Source: Quillaja saponaria (taxonomy: Eukaryota > Streptophyta > Magnoliopsida > Fabales > Quillajaceae). From it: 64,000 bases of DNA. Within the stretch, counting starts at the first letter, position 1; the number at the start of each line of letters is the position of its first letter. Positions 34,969 through 46,552 of the stretch are shown here, one piece after another. The stretch spans positions 17,465,994 to 17,529,993 of the forward strand of contig CM055614.1 of NCBI GenBank assembly GCA_029379385.1, given 5' to 3'. The notes beneath the pieces are model-generated. The model saw nothing but the letters and a program-made list of their open reading frames with translations. It ran no database searches and was not told the DNA's origin. The translations under genes were made by a program, and so were the position numbers.

Positions 34969-36041
34969 CAGCGGTTTCCTGAAAACTAAAAAAAATAGCC
35001 ACAAAGAAAAGGGTGAGTCAAAAAGACTCAGTGAGTAAATCATGTACCCTATGGGTACCAGCATCATATAACACAAATATCATCATTTGCAACTCATATT
35101 CAAATCTATTGATGCATGTACGTGATTATCATGACTATATAGTCACAATTCACTTAGTTCATAATCCCAAATAGCAACCAACTAAACAAGCAAATGGGTC
35201 AACAAGTAACTCAGCCCTGCACAACAATATCTCCCTCATTGGGCATTTACGTGACCGTACAATAAGTTATTCTCTGTACACAAATCCATCCCACCAGGGT
35301 TGAGCACTCCAAAAGTTTTCAAAACAATTTTCAGAAATCAGGATAACTCATATAAACTTGCAAGTTTAAATAACCTAGGTGCACCTAGATTTTAATGAAA
35401 AAATGAAAACCATTTTTCAAAATTTTTCACTGTGTTAGCCCTTATCAATCACAGTCAATTTCAATTACATATCAACCAATTAAAGTAATGAAATCACTCA
35501 TTTGCTTAGTTTCTATCATACTCATTAAATTCAAGTAAGCACATAATTGCACACCATAATTTGATAACCATAAACCACATAATTTTCTCACAAGTTCACA
35601 AATGTGATCCGCCAGTTCGTTCGGTCTGCGGTAGTGTCGGAATATCCTCGACACGCTCTGGAGCTGAAAACCACGGAATTCATATGTTACTAATAAAAAT
35701 TATTTTAGAGTCAATTTCACGATTTTCTTAATCGTAATTAATTATGGTTAATATATTTCCCTAAGTAATGTTAATCGATTCAATTTATTTAATACTTTAA
35801 GTTTTATAATTAAAAATTGATTTCCATATCTATATATATATATGTTTTTAACTTAAACCAGTTATCTTGTCAACTACCTAAATATAAATTATAAGCATAG
35901 TTGTGTGTATATATATACGTTACATATTCAACCTTTCCATTTTATTTACTGTCCAATTCATTATTCCATTGACAAATTTTCAGCTTTTCACAATATTTAT
36001 ATTCTTACTGTAGAGATCAAATTATACTATTATTCAATGCT
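34969..36041 (-). repeat. gypsy 3' LTR fragment, subfamily Y
   Basis: Matches 40791-41880 of the 5' LTR closely (ggtttcctgaaaactaaaaa to caaattatactattattcaa). It is directly joined at 36041 to integrase coding sequence, so the 3' end of pol, the polypurine tract and part of the LTR are deleted. Confidence 0.75.
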
Positions 36042-36055
36042 TCAAATGGTGCCAT

Positions 36056-36920
36056 CTAAATGCTACTATGATAGCTGTTATTATAAGCAAACTCCATTAG
36101 TGGAAGATGTTGATCCCAACAATCTTCAAAATCCATCACACAAGCCCGCAACATATCTTTCAAAGTTTGTATTATCCTCTCGGATTGCCCATCTGTCTGA
36201 GAGTGAAAAGCCGTACTAAATAATAACTGAGTACCAAGAGCCTCCTGAAACGATCTCCAAAGCGCAGTAGTGAATTGAGCACCCCGATCCGATATAATAG
36301 AGACTAGTACCCCATGTAAGGAAACAATCTCGTCCAAGTATAGCTTCGCATACTAATGTGCTGAGTAAGTAGTCTTCACTGGAAGAAAATGAGCAGACTT
36401 CGTTAAGTGATCTACAATCACCCAAATGGAATCAAAACCCCTAAGAGTCTTAGGAAGTCCTGATACAAAATCCATGGTGACTTTTTCCCATTTCCACTCT
36501 GGAACTGTTCAGTTTTTGTAACATCCTTGCAGGCCTTTGATTTCAGCTTTCACTTGCTAACACACCAAGCATCTAGAAACAAAATCAGCAACATCCTTCT
36601 TCATACCCTATTACCAATAAAATTTTCTTAAATCTTGATACATTTTAGAAGAACCAGGATGCATAACATATAATGAGCAATGAGTTACTTCAAGAATCTT
36701 CTTCCTCAACTCTAAATTCAAGTGGCACCACCATCCTATCACCATATCTCAACACCCCTTCACCATCCACCCTGAAATCACAGTAATTCCTTGCTCACAT
36801 TTAATTCTTTCAGTAATCACCTCTAGATTAGATTGCTTGTGATGCTTTTATGGCTTCACAAAAGTGGACTGCACTTGAACATGAGCTAGCAATATCCCTT
36901 GAGGAGACACTTCAAATTTA
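36056..36920 (-). pseudogene. gypsy integrase, 3' truncated
   Basis: The frame 36337-36056 reads [20 protein letters not shown], then [20 protein letters not shown] and [24 protein letters not shown] holds the second catalytic Asp and QTDGQSERI the Glu of the DDE core. Upstream pieces (about 36400-36900) are frameshifted. The reading continues MAPFEAL past a stop up to 36041, where LTR sequence begins abruptly. Integrase would insert the cDNA. Confidence 0.85.
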
Positions 36921-36993
36921 AATCCTTTAGCCATGCATTGCTGCAATTCTTTAACTACCCGACTACGCACAGCTGACAAATGGGATAGACTAC

Positions 36994-37455
36994 CTATATA
37001 GACTTCCTACTCAAACCATCGGCAACTACATTTGTTATCCCTGGATGATAAGAAATTGAACAGTCATAATCCTTCAGTAGCTTAATCCATCTACGCTGTC
37101 TCAAATTCAGCTCCTTCTGATAAAAAATGTATTTAAGACTTTTGTGGTCCGTGAAAATCTCAAAAGTCTTACCATACAAGTAATGTCTCCATATCTTTAA
37201 TTAAGGATCATTAGAAGGGTAGTTCACTTTATGCATTTTCAGCTGTCTGGAAGCATATGCTACAACTGTTCCATCCTGCATCAAAACACAACCAAGTCCA
37301 ATACGAAAAGCATCATAAAACACAGTATACTTACCCGTAGTAGAAGGAAGTGTAAGGACAGGAGCTGAAGTTAAACAAGTTTTTAGTTTTCGAAAGCTTT
37401 CTTCACAAGTCTTAGACCACGAAAACTTGACTCCTTTCTGAGTCAGTCGTGTCAA
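36994..37455 (-). pseudogene. gypsy RNase H region
   Basis: The frame 37455-37201 reads [40 protein letters not shown] and [19 protein letters not shown]. The frame 37179-36994 continues [40 protein letters not shown] and ADGLSRKS. These are the RT tail and RNase H of gypsy pol; the usual DAS at the first catalytic Asp reads DAF. A stop separates the two frames. It would degrade RNA in the hybrid. Confidence 0.88.
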
Positions 37456-38400
37456 AGGAGCAGCAATACGGGAGAAATTCTATACAAAACTCCTGTAATA
37501 CTCGGCTAGGCCCAGAAAACTTGACTCCTTTCAGAGACATTTGTTGGTTGAGACCAATTTTGAACTGCTTCTATCTTGCTTGGGTCTACACGAATACCTT
37601 TCTTAACACATGTTTGAGAAAAGTCACCTATTTCAGCCAAAATCCACACTTAGAGAATTTAGCATAAAGCTTAAATTCCCTCAGTGCTTGTAATACAATT
37701 CGAAGATGCTGCTCATGCTCCTCCTCATTTCAAGAATATACCAAAAAGTCATCAATGTAAACAATAACAAATTGGTCTAAGAAAGGCTTAAAAACTTGAT
37801 TCATCAGATCCATGAATGCTGTAGGGGCATTAGTAAGCCCAAAAGACATAACAAGAAATTCATAGTGTCCATATCGAGTACGAAAAGCAATCTTCAAAAT
37901 ATCTTCCTTTTTAATTTGGAGCTAATGGTACCCTAAACAAAGATCAATTTTAGAAAAATACTGAGCTCCTTACAACTGATCAAATAAGTCATCAATCCTG
38001 GGGAGGGGATACTTGTTTTTAACTGTGATCTTATTCAACTGTCGATAATTGATGAACAGTCTAAACGAGCCATCCTTTTTTTTAACAAACAAAACAGGAG
38101 CACCCTAAGGAGATGAACTAGAACGAATGAATCCCTTATCTAGCAAATCTTGTAATTGCAATTTAAGCTCCCTTAACTCACTAGGAGCCATTCTATAGGG
38201 GGAATAGAAATTGGTTGAGTGCCAGGTAATAACTTAATGTCCGAACTCAATCTCCAAGTTGGGAGGAAGCCCTAGAAGCTCTTCAGGAAAAACGTCAGAA
38301 AACTCCCTTACTACTGGGATACGATCTAAAGGAGGACACTCGAAATGAGTATCCCTGACAAAAGCTAAATAAGCTTGATGCTTCTTCCTGATGAGTCGTT
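37456..38400 (-). pseudogene. gypsy reverse transcriptase
   Basis: Minus-strand reading shows [80 protein letters not shown] and [12 protein letters not shown]. These are the conserved RT blocks including an intact YIDD catalytic box near 37755. Several in-frame stops, mostly at former Gln, Arg or Trp codons, break it. It would synthesise element cDNA. Confidence 0.88.
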
Positions 38401-38533
38401 TTGCCTAGATAACAGAAATTAAATTGCGAGGAACCTCACTCTGATCCCCTTGAACAATAACAGTCGGCTTGGCAGGAATGCTGAATTTAACACTCTTATC
38501 ACGACAGTCTACTAAAGCAAGATGGCAAGACAA

Positions 38534-38845
38534 CTAATCCATGCCTAAAATCACATTATATTCCAGCATATCCAGTATAGTTAGGCCTGCCCGATATCTA
38601 TCATCCCCCACTAGAATTTCACATGAGGATATATGCCAGTCTGCTAAGATAGTTTTCCCTAACAGAGTTAAGACTGCTGGAGGGATCTCAAGAGGCTTCA
38701 CAACTCTTCCCACATAGGAAGTAAAATATGGCGAGATGAAAGAATGAGTAGCTCTTGGATCAAATAACACTTTAGCACTAATGGAACAAACAAATAAATT
38801 ACTTGCTACCACTGAATTAGAAGCCTGTGCATCTTGAGTAGTCAT
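38534..38845 (-). pseudogene. gypsy aspartic protease, active site altered
   Basis: A 103-codon frame with ASNLFVCSISAKVLFDPRAT, then HSFISPYF and ILDMLEYNVILGMD. The family motif is VLFDSGATHSFIS; here the DSGA active site reads DPRA, which should abolish activity. It lies between gag and RT in the expected order. Confidence 0.88.
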
Positions 38846-38859
38846 AGCATAAACTCTGG

Positions 38860-40140
38860 CTTAACCTCTACCTGAGGATGATGAAGAACCCCTGGAAGAA
38901 CCACCACGCACCCCTGGAGGCCTCGTAGGTGTTACAGGAAGTTAGGGTCTACCCTGGACTGAAATCTCGACTGAAGTGGACTGACCTCTCAATAATGGAT
39001 AGTTTTTAATACGATGATCCATCACTCCACATTTAAAGCATGCACTTGTCCCTAGTCTACACTACCCCGTATACCTTATTGCCATAAGTAGAGCATGTAG
39101 GGAACTCATATGATCGGGGTCTGCTCAACGATCCTCTCTGAAACTAAGCTCATGAACCTCGTCTCATCTAATTTCTAGAGGTAGATTCACCCAAAGACCT
39201 CCCTAAACTACCAGCTCGAGAGGTCGATGAACCCTTCTGCCTTGCCTTCTTATGATTCTCCTGTTTTACCTGTCTCTCTACCACCCTAGTCTCCAATCGA
39301 TAAACAGCATCCACAGACTGAGTATATGTCGTAGTGTCTGACACGAATGTTGATCAGAATAAATAGTCTTTCAACCCATGCACGAATGTCTTCACCCTCA
39401 TCTGCTCCGTGAAAACCAAATGTTGGGCAAAATGAGACAGTCAATTAAACCGAGTCTCGTACTCCCCTATTGACATACCCTCAGTCTGCACCAATCGCTC
39501 AAAATCATGAGCATGCTTGTCTCGGACACTCTTAGGTAAAAAGAGATCTAGAAAAGCTCTGCTGACTCCAACCACGTCAGTGGAATAGGCTCAGTCCACC
39601 ATTGTACCAATGCCTTATACCAATTATAAGTCACATCATGTAACTGATAGCTAACCAGCTTAACTGCATGAATGGAATCACATCCCAAAGCTATACATAA
39701 TCGATCTAACTCCTCAAGGAAAAGCATAAAGATCTTGAGTTGGATCTACCCCAGAAAATTTTGGTGGCTGCATCTTTCTAAAGTCGTGTAATGTCACAAA
39801 TACCCTTCGATCCTGTTAAACTAGAGCTGGGGTGGTTTGCCACCTGCTGAGGCTGAACAGGGGGAACTATCAATGGTTGCTACTGAGCCTGCTGTTGTTG
39901 GTCTAAAATCCCAACTAAGTCACCTACAGTCTTCTGAACGCAGTCTAATCCCTGCACCAACCGTTCCATATCAATACCAAGAGCTACTGCCTGCAATGGT
40001 TCAGTAGCCCTGCCTTAGCCTCTACCCTTACCGCGTCCCCTGCCTCTAATTGCCAGTGCCTGGGGACTGGCAGATCCCTTATCAGAGTTAGCCTCTTGCT
40101 ACTCCTCTCGACTAACAACACGATCACTTCTTTGCATTAT
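38860..40140 (-). pseudogene. gypsy gag, degenerate
   Basis: Minus-strand pieces include LVSYQLHDVTYNWYKALVQW, FLDLFLPKSVRDKHAHDFER and LVQTEGMSIGEYETRFN, the retrotransposon Gag core. A knuckle-like region near 39030-39110 has lost its Cys-His spacing. Multiple stops. It starts next to the primer-binding site side of the element. Confidence 0.75.
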
Positions 40141-40323
40141 ATCTAAAACAAGTACACAAAACTTTAATGTATATTATAAGATAAAATAAAAGACAGTGCC
40201 TTTAAATAATCGCAACTTAGAGTTTCAGGACGATTAGAACGGATCACTCAATCCACATACACCTCGGGTAACGTATACGAACTAAACAATAACGTTCCCA
40301 CACTTGCAGTCATAGACCTCTAA

Positions 40324-40339
40324 CCATGCTCTGATACCA
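40324..40339 (-). other. primer-binding site, initiator tRNA-Met type
   Basis: The minus strand reads TGGTATCAGAGCATGG, the standard plant LTR-element primer site. The LTR (tgtcatacccc) begins three bases to the right, at 40343. Confidence 0.9.
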
Positions 40340-40342
40340 ACT

Positions 40343-42912
40343 TGTCATACCCCTAAATGAAGGTATGACTGGCCAGGAGGAATTGTTGTCCATGCCCCCG
40401 TAACCCTGAATATGCAAGTAGTGTGTATCACAATTTAAAAGTACAGTGTAATCAATACTATCAAAAGTTATAGAGTTAAAATAAAATCCGGTACGGACAG
40501 TTAAACATAAAACAATTTATGAAAATATTTGCAGAGGTTCTCCATACAGTGGAACATACCCATAATATAAACAAACAACCTGTATTTAAATCACTAGTTA
40601 ACTGTGATACTAGAATATACAGAGGAGCTCCCCTCCTAACAAAACAAGACAACACCATAATAAATACAATATATACTCCAACCATTCCCGACACCCTAGG
40701 TGACTGCGATTACTATTCTTTAGGTTCCAAGTGTGCGATTTCTGAGATATACCTTACCACTACAAAGTCGGCAAGTAGCCCTATATAGCAATCAACCGCG
40801 GTTTCCTGAAAACTAAAAACAATTGCCACAAAGAAAAAGGGTGAGTCACGAAGACTCAGTAAATAAATCATGTACCCTACGGGTACCAACATCGTACAAC
40901 ACAAATATTATTATTTGCAACTCATATTCAAATTTATTGATGCACGTACATGATTATCATGATTATACAGTCACAGTTCACTTAGTTCATAGTCCCAAAC
41001 AGCAACCAAATCATACAAGTCAATCAACAATTACACAACCAACTAAACAAGCAAAAGGGCCAACAAGTAACTCAGCCTCACACATCAATATCTCCCCCAC
41101 CGGGCATTTACACGCCCACACAACAGTAATCAGGCATCCTACTAGAGCTGAGCACTCCAATAGTTTTCAAAACAATTGTCAGAATCAGGATAACTCATAT
41201 AAACTTATAAGTTTAAATAACCTTGGTGCACCTGAATTTTAATATAAAAAATGAAAACCATTTTTCAAAAATTTTCACGTGTTGACCTATATCAACCACA
41301 GTCAATGTCAATTACATATCAACCAATTAAAGCAATGAAATCACTCATTTGCTTAGTTTCTATCATAACTCATTAAATTCAAGTAAGCACATAATTGCAC
41401 ACCATAATCTGACAACCATAAGGCACATAATTTACTCACAAGTTCACAAATACGATCTGTTAGTTCATCTGGTCTACGAAGGTGTCGGAATATCCTCGAC
41501 ACGTTCTAGGAGCTGAAAACCACGAATTCATGTTACTAATAAAAATTATTTTAGAGTCAATTTCAAGATTTTCTTAATCGTAATTAATTATGGTTGATAT
41601 GTTTCCCTAAGTAATGTAAATAGATTCACTTTATTTAGCACCTTAAGGTTTATAATTAAAATTGATTTCCACATCTATATATATATATTTTTAACTTTAA
41701 CTAGTTATCTTGTCAACTACCTAAAAATAAATTATAAGCATAGTTGTGTGTATAAATATACATTACATATTCAACCTTACTTACCATTTTATTTACGTCC
41801 AATTCATTATTCCATTAACAAATATTCAGTTTTTTACAATATTTATACTCTTACTCTAGAGTTCAAATTATACTATTATTCAACTTATATTATCAATTTT
41901 AAATTAGTTCTTCTAATGTTCACATAATTCAAATTAAACTAAACTTAACATGCCTAAATTAGATAGGATTCACAGCACAGGAAGTCGTCCTCATTTTGCC
42001 CTTCATGGTGCCTTGACCCCAGGAGGGGTACAAACCCCTCTTTGACCCTCCAATACTCTCGACTATGGAGAGAATGTTGGCGGCCCAGCAATTGCAACAC
42101 AAGGCAGCCTCCTCTCGCACCATTATCAAGCAATTTTTCCAACATAACATTTCTATTAAGTATCACCTATCATGATTTTTCCATGTACTTAACAAACAAC
42201 CAACCAAAACCATTTACCATCTATACAACAACCTGTCCTGTTATAAAATTGAATAGGAAGGAAATTATGTTTTATGTGGAAGAGGAGTACCCCACTGTTT
42301 GAAGCCCACATAAACAGCCCTTCAACGTCCTTCACTCACCGTTCCAATCTGTGATCTTGAATGGCAGCAACACGGCACACCTACAGCTAGAATAAAACCA
42401 CCCTATAACTCCCACACGGCACCATCAACCACTCACCATCCATAGCACCCATGATACATCCAACCCACAACCAATTTCCACCACACTTTCCCTCCACACT
42501 AAGTATCCAACCCATAACAAATACAAGATAGGAAGATGAAATTCTTGTAAATTATGGAGTTGTCGTGCAACAAGAAAAGAAGATGGAAGCTTCTAGCTTC
42601 TCTAATTGCTGTGAACGAAGAGAGAGATAGGCAGACTTGTGGTCGGTCTCCCCAAGAGACAACAAAGAGAAAATGAAGACAAAGTAAAGTTAGCTAGTTA
42701 AAATAATAGACAAAAACGTGCACCACTCATTAACTAGCCTATTGTTATTATTGTTTTGTTTTATATAATTATATATATATATCTTCTACCTTTTAGCTTT
42801 ATATATCCATATAAATTATATCACTTAAGTTATGGTTAAGTCAAATTCACATACATTCATCTTAGTACAACTCAATTCCTCGTTAAATACATATTATACA
42901 TATAATAACATA

Positions 42913-42944
<32 letters not shown>

Positions 42945-44678
42945 ATATGTATTTAACATACACAGTACTGGATTATCATGTTATAACAATAACTTTCTCT
43001 GAGAAAAGAAAATTCAATTTCGTTTATTAGATTTATTAATAGACAAGTATATCTTTCTAGATAGGTATCATATGTATTATTTGGATGTGTATATTAGTAT
43101 ATTTAATTATTTAAAATTTACTCCTTCTAGACATTTTCACAACCCTCTTAGATATATGTTTATTTTCACTTACATACTAAACCAAATTTAATAAAACCAA
43201 GTCTAAACATTATCTTCAGGATGTTAACTACCTTTCTTATTTAGAAAATTCTCTTAAAATTAGCCTTGAGCTTATTTAATTCTTCACATGAACAAAAAAG
43301 GGGCATTGCCTAAATTTATGGTTGCTAACATGTGCTTATAGAATTCTCATATTGGGGAAATAAATTACAAAACTTTCCAGTCTAGTTTTTTCAAGATGTT
43401 AGGAATATTTCATATTCAGCACTCTATTCCTAATTCAACTTTAAAACCCCCTAACATCATTTTTTCCTAAACAAGTATAGTTAGGACCGAAAATCACAGC
43501 TATGACTTCTAATACCTCCAAAATACACACAATATAGAATTAGGACCTGGACCATTTCAGATTTACTCTTTAGTATGTTAGGAACAACTTTTATTTAGAT
43601 ATCCTAGGCTAATTCAAATCACAACCTCCGACAAAGTTCTCTGAGCTGATGGAAGCTCATTAAAAATCTTATATGGACTTAGCCTCAGTCCGATAGCTCT
43701 AACTATCAATATACTTGGAACCAGGTTACGAAATTTTGTAGATATCCTCTCAAGACTCTAAGATACATTTTCTCTTTAGAATTCATAATTTAATTCAGCC
43801 CCAAAAGTATCCAATATACAATATTTCTCTCACCCACTGAAATCTGCCCTGCATCCCTTCAAAAACCATTCAACTCTCACTTTTAACACTTCGCCTCACA
43901 ATTAAACATCCTTTGCCCATACTCACTACCTACTATCATTAACCAACCATTTTCTACTTTTGTTTTTAGGAACTTTTTATTCAAATTTAAATAACAACTA
44001 AATAACAAAAATTAAATTCACCAAGTTTTACTTATAAAGTTATAAATAGTTTCTTGTAGGCATAAATCCATACATATATACCTATCCCAATAATTCAACA
44101 TAAATCCATATATTCCCAACTCATTCATATTCCAACTTGAATTTAAATTAAACTAACTACCTAATTTCATCAAAGCTTACGTTAAACCATTCTAGTATCA
44201 ACATATTCCCATCTCCAAAATTTATTCTCCTACTAATCATGTAGTCACCATATATATATTCTTTACTTTTAAACTTTCATTCACCTTCAAGCTATATTTC
44301 ATTCTCTTAAGCTATTTGTTTTACATTCTTAACTACAATTATAGGTGCAAAAATTTATTTTAAAAAATCAATTGGTTAGAAGCTAACACCTCCAGCCTCC
44401 AATAGACTTATGGCTGCCTTGCTAACTTTGCTTGTTACCATGGCTGTAGGACCTTCCAATACTTCTAGCTAGGCAGCCAAGAAAGGAGGAGGAAACGTAG
44501 CTTGATGGCTGCCCCACAACCAGCTCACGATGGCTAGAGGAGGAGCTGCCTCCTACCTTGCTGCCATGCCACCTAAAACCAACCAAAACTTCTTGTTTTC
44601 TCAAGCTTGCTGTACGGACAAGGTGAAAGAAAAAGGCAGCTTAGTTGCTGCCAAAATAAAGGAAACTTGACTGATTTC
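40343..44678 (-). repeat. gypsy 5' LTR (outer limit uncertain)
   Basis: Starts tgtcatacccctaaatgaag beside the primer site. The 40791-41880 part matches the left LTR fragment, and 43000-43150 and 43969-44060 match the reverse complement of the LTR at 54236-57408. It contains (TA)n tracts near 42768 and 42910. The last few hundred bases before 44679 match other family copies poorly, so the LTR may end earlier or have been rearranged. Open frames here look fortuitous. Confidence 0.65.
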
Positions 44679-44984
44679 TCCAAAAAGCAAACTACTTCAT
44701 AAGTGGTTCAAAAAATGAGGGAAAATTGTGTTGTAAATTATTGAAGGGTCTTTCTAATGAGTACCCTAAGAATATTTGATAATATACAATAAATATAATC
44801 TTTGAAAATTTGAAGTATTCCGAAAGTTGTAATTATTACATAACACTAAAATCATGACCAACTATTACAATAAATGATATAAAATTTCTATATTTATCAT
44901 CTTAACAAGTGCCCTAAGAACACCTATTAGAAAAATTCCTTATTTAATTATCTCGAGTTGACACATGGAATTGCACCTAATATT
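44679..44984 (+). repeat. 305-bp direct repeat, right copy, containing a MITE
   Basis: Second copy of 33529-33833. The MITE occupies 44751-44933, with ends TTTCTAATGAGTACCCTAAG and (from the right) TTTCTAATAGGTGTTCTTAG. Like the left copy it lacks a clear target duplication immediately outside the inverted ends. Confidence 0.8.
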
Positions 44985-46469
44985 TTCATTTGTTGCATGT
45001 GGCATGATTTATTTAGCTTCTATCACAATCTTTTAAGTGACGTGTAATTTTATAATTGAAATGAAATTTTGACTCCAACAAATGGTAAAAATAATAAAAT
45101 AACAAGGACAAGCTAGTCAATTTTTATGTGACAAGACAATCGAATTTTCTTAAGTTTAGTTTCAATAATTGAAAATTTTTTAATACTGTTTTATCTATGT
45201 ATGAATTTTATAATTTTTCAGACAAGAATAAATTGGAATACACCTAATAATACTGTTAAACCAATTATTATTTTGATTTTACAAGATTGCATCTTTGCTC
45301 CTAAAAGAACATCAATTATTGCTTTACCAATAATTTATTTCTTCAATCAATTCTAGAATCATTGTTTTGTAAAAGGTTCAACACCCTACCACCATTTTTT
45401 TCCAACAAATTATATTTTTTATAAGCAAAACCACATATGCATGCATGCATCTGTGCTAACACACTAGAACTGGATTTTCAAAATCCAGTATCAAGTGGCA
45501 TAAATGTGGCAGCAAAGTGGATGAATGGTGCTGGCTGGGCATGGAAAGCCCGAATTTTCAAAATTCAGTTTTTAAATGTCTCCTATATTGGCAAATTACC
45601 TTTTTCTTTTTTTTTTTTTTTTTCTCTACCCTTTATAGCTTTAAGTTTTTGAAAATAGACTCATTAGACCAAAAAATCCGACTGAAGGAGGGAGTAGGCT
45701 TTTTAGACATGCTAATTTTTCTAAGATAATGATTTTGTTGTTTTTTTTTTTTTTTTTGGTTATCCTCTTATTTTGAAGGTTGTTTTACAAGTTTCTAAAT
45801 CTGGTTTATTACCTAATCAAATAATTAAAAAAAGTAAACAAGTAAATTTTCTTCCTTCATTCCTCTACTTGGTTTATGAATTATGATGATCATACGCCGA
45901 GTTACCACTATCATATATCATTCTTTTTGTGACTTATTTACTACTTTCTCTCTAATTTTGATGCCCCCTTAAAAAACAAAAATTACCTGAATAAAAAATC
46001 ACGCCTTTCTCGGTTGAAAGCTCAAACATACTCCTAACTCCCAGGAAAGCCTATTCCTTCCTTCACTCTTTCTCTAGGAAAGCATGCAAGCTACATGCAA
46101 GCCAACAGACTTTTGTCTTCTAGCTTGCATGGATTCTACATGGAGTGTGAGTGGCAATAAAAACAAGGTCTTCAATACCCTATTTTTATTGATAACTAAG
46201 TCCTAATTCCCCAATGTCAGCTCTTAAGGTTTTTTTTTGCCACCCCTTTTACTAGTTTTTCCTCTAGAGACCCGATCATCCCTACAAATCCAAACACATC
46301 CCAACTCAAATTCCTAAATATATTATTTAGGAATAGACTAACTCTAAAACCTCCTATTATAGATTCGCTATTCGTCTCATCTGAGAAAGAATTTTGAGGT
46401 GGGTTGCAGCAGATTAACATTCAAGTTGCATCCCTTGGTGGACAGTGAACATATTGGATCATTATACTA
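44985..46469. other. intergenic, nothing recognised
   Basis: AT-rich. A short perfect palindrome (CTGGATTTTCAAAATCCAG, about 45471-45489) and two T-tracts (45608, 45741) are the only structures noticed. Confidence 0.4.
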
Positions 46470-46552
46470 TGGTTAAGTCTCAATGCACCCACCTAGCCCA
46501 CCTCACGACAATAGTAGTAGCATAGCCTATTAGAAACTCCATGTGTGTGGGT

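Larger units (their letters stand above)
33834..44678 (-). mobile_element. Ty3-gypsy retrotransposon (chromovirus-like), mosaic and deleted
   Basis: On the minus strand the order is 5' LTR (40343 rightwards), initiator-Met primer site, gag, protease, reverse transcriptase, RNase H, integrase, then an LTR mosaic on the left. Protease-RT-RNaseH-integrase order identifies Ty3-gypsy. The IN-to-LTR fusion removes any chromodomain, so the clade (Tekay/Del-like) is a guess from the long LTRs. Many stops make it dead. The right-hand LTR limit is unclear; the 305-bp repeat begins at 44679. Confidence 0.75.

Noticed and set aside
40823..41242. 139-codon plus-strand frame
   Set aside because: Lies antisense in a gypsy LTR that is repeated at 34969-36041, where the frame is not kept.
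44422..44604. 60-codon minus-strand frame with a Ser run
   Set aside because: Non-coding LTR-adjacent sequence; no motif and no splice context.
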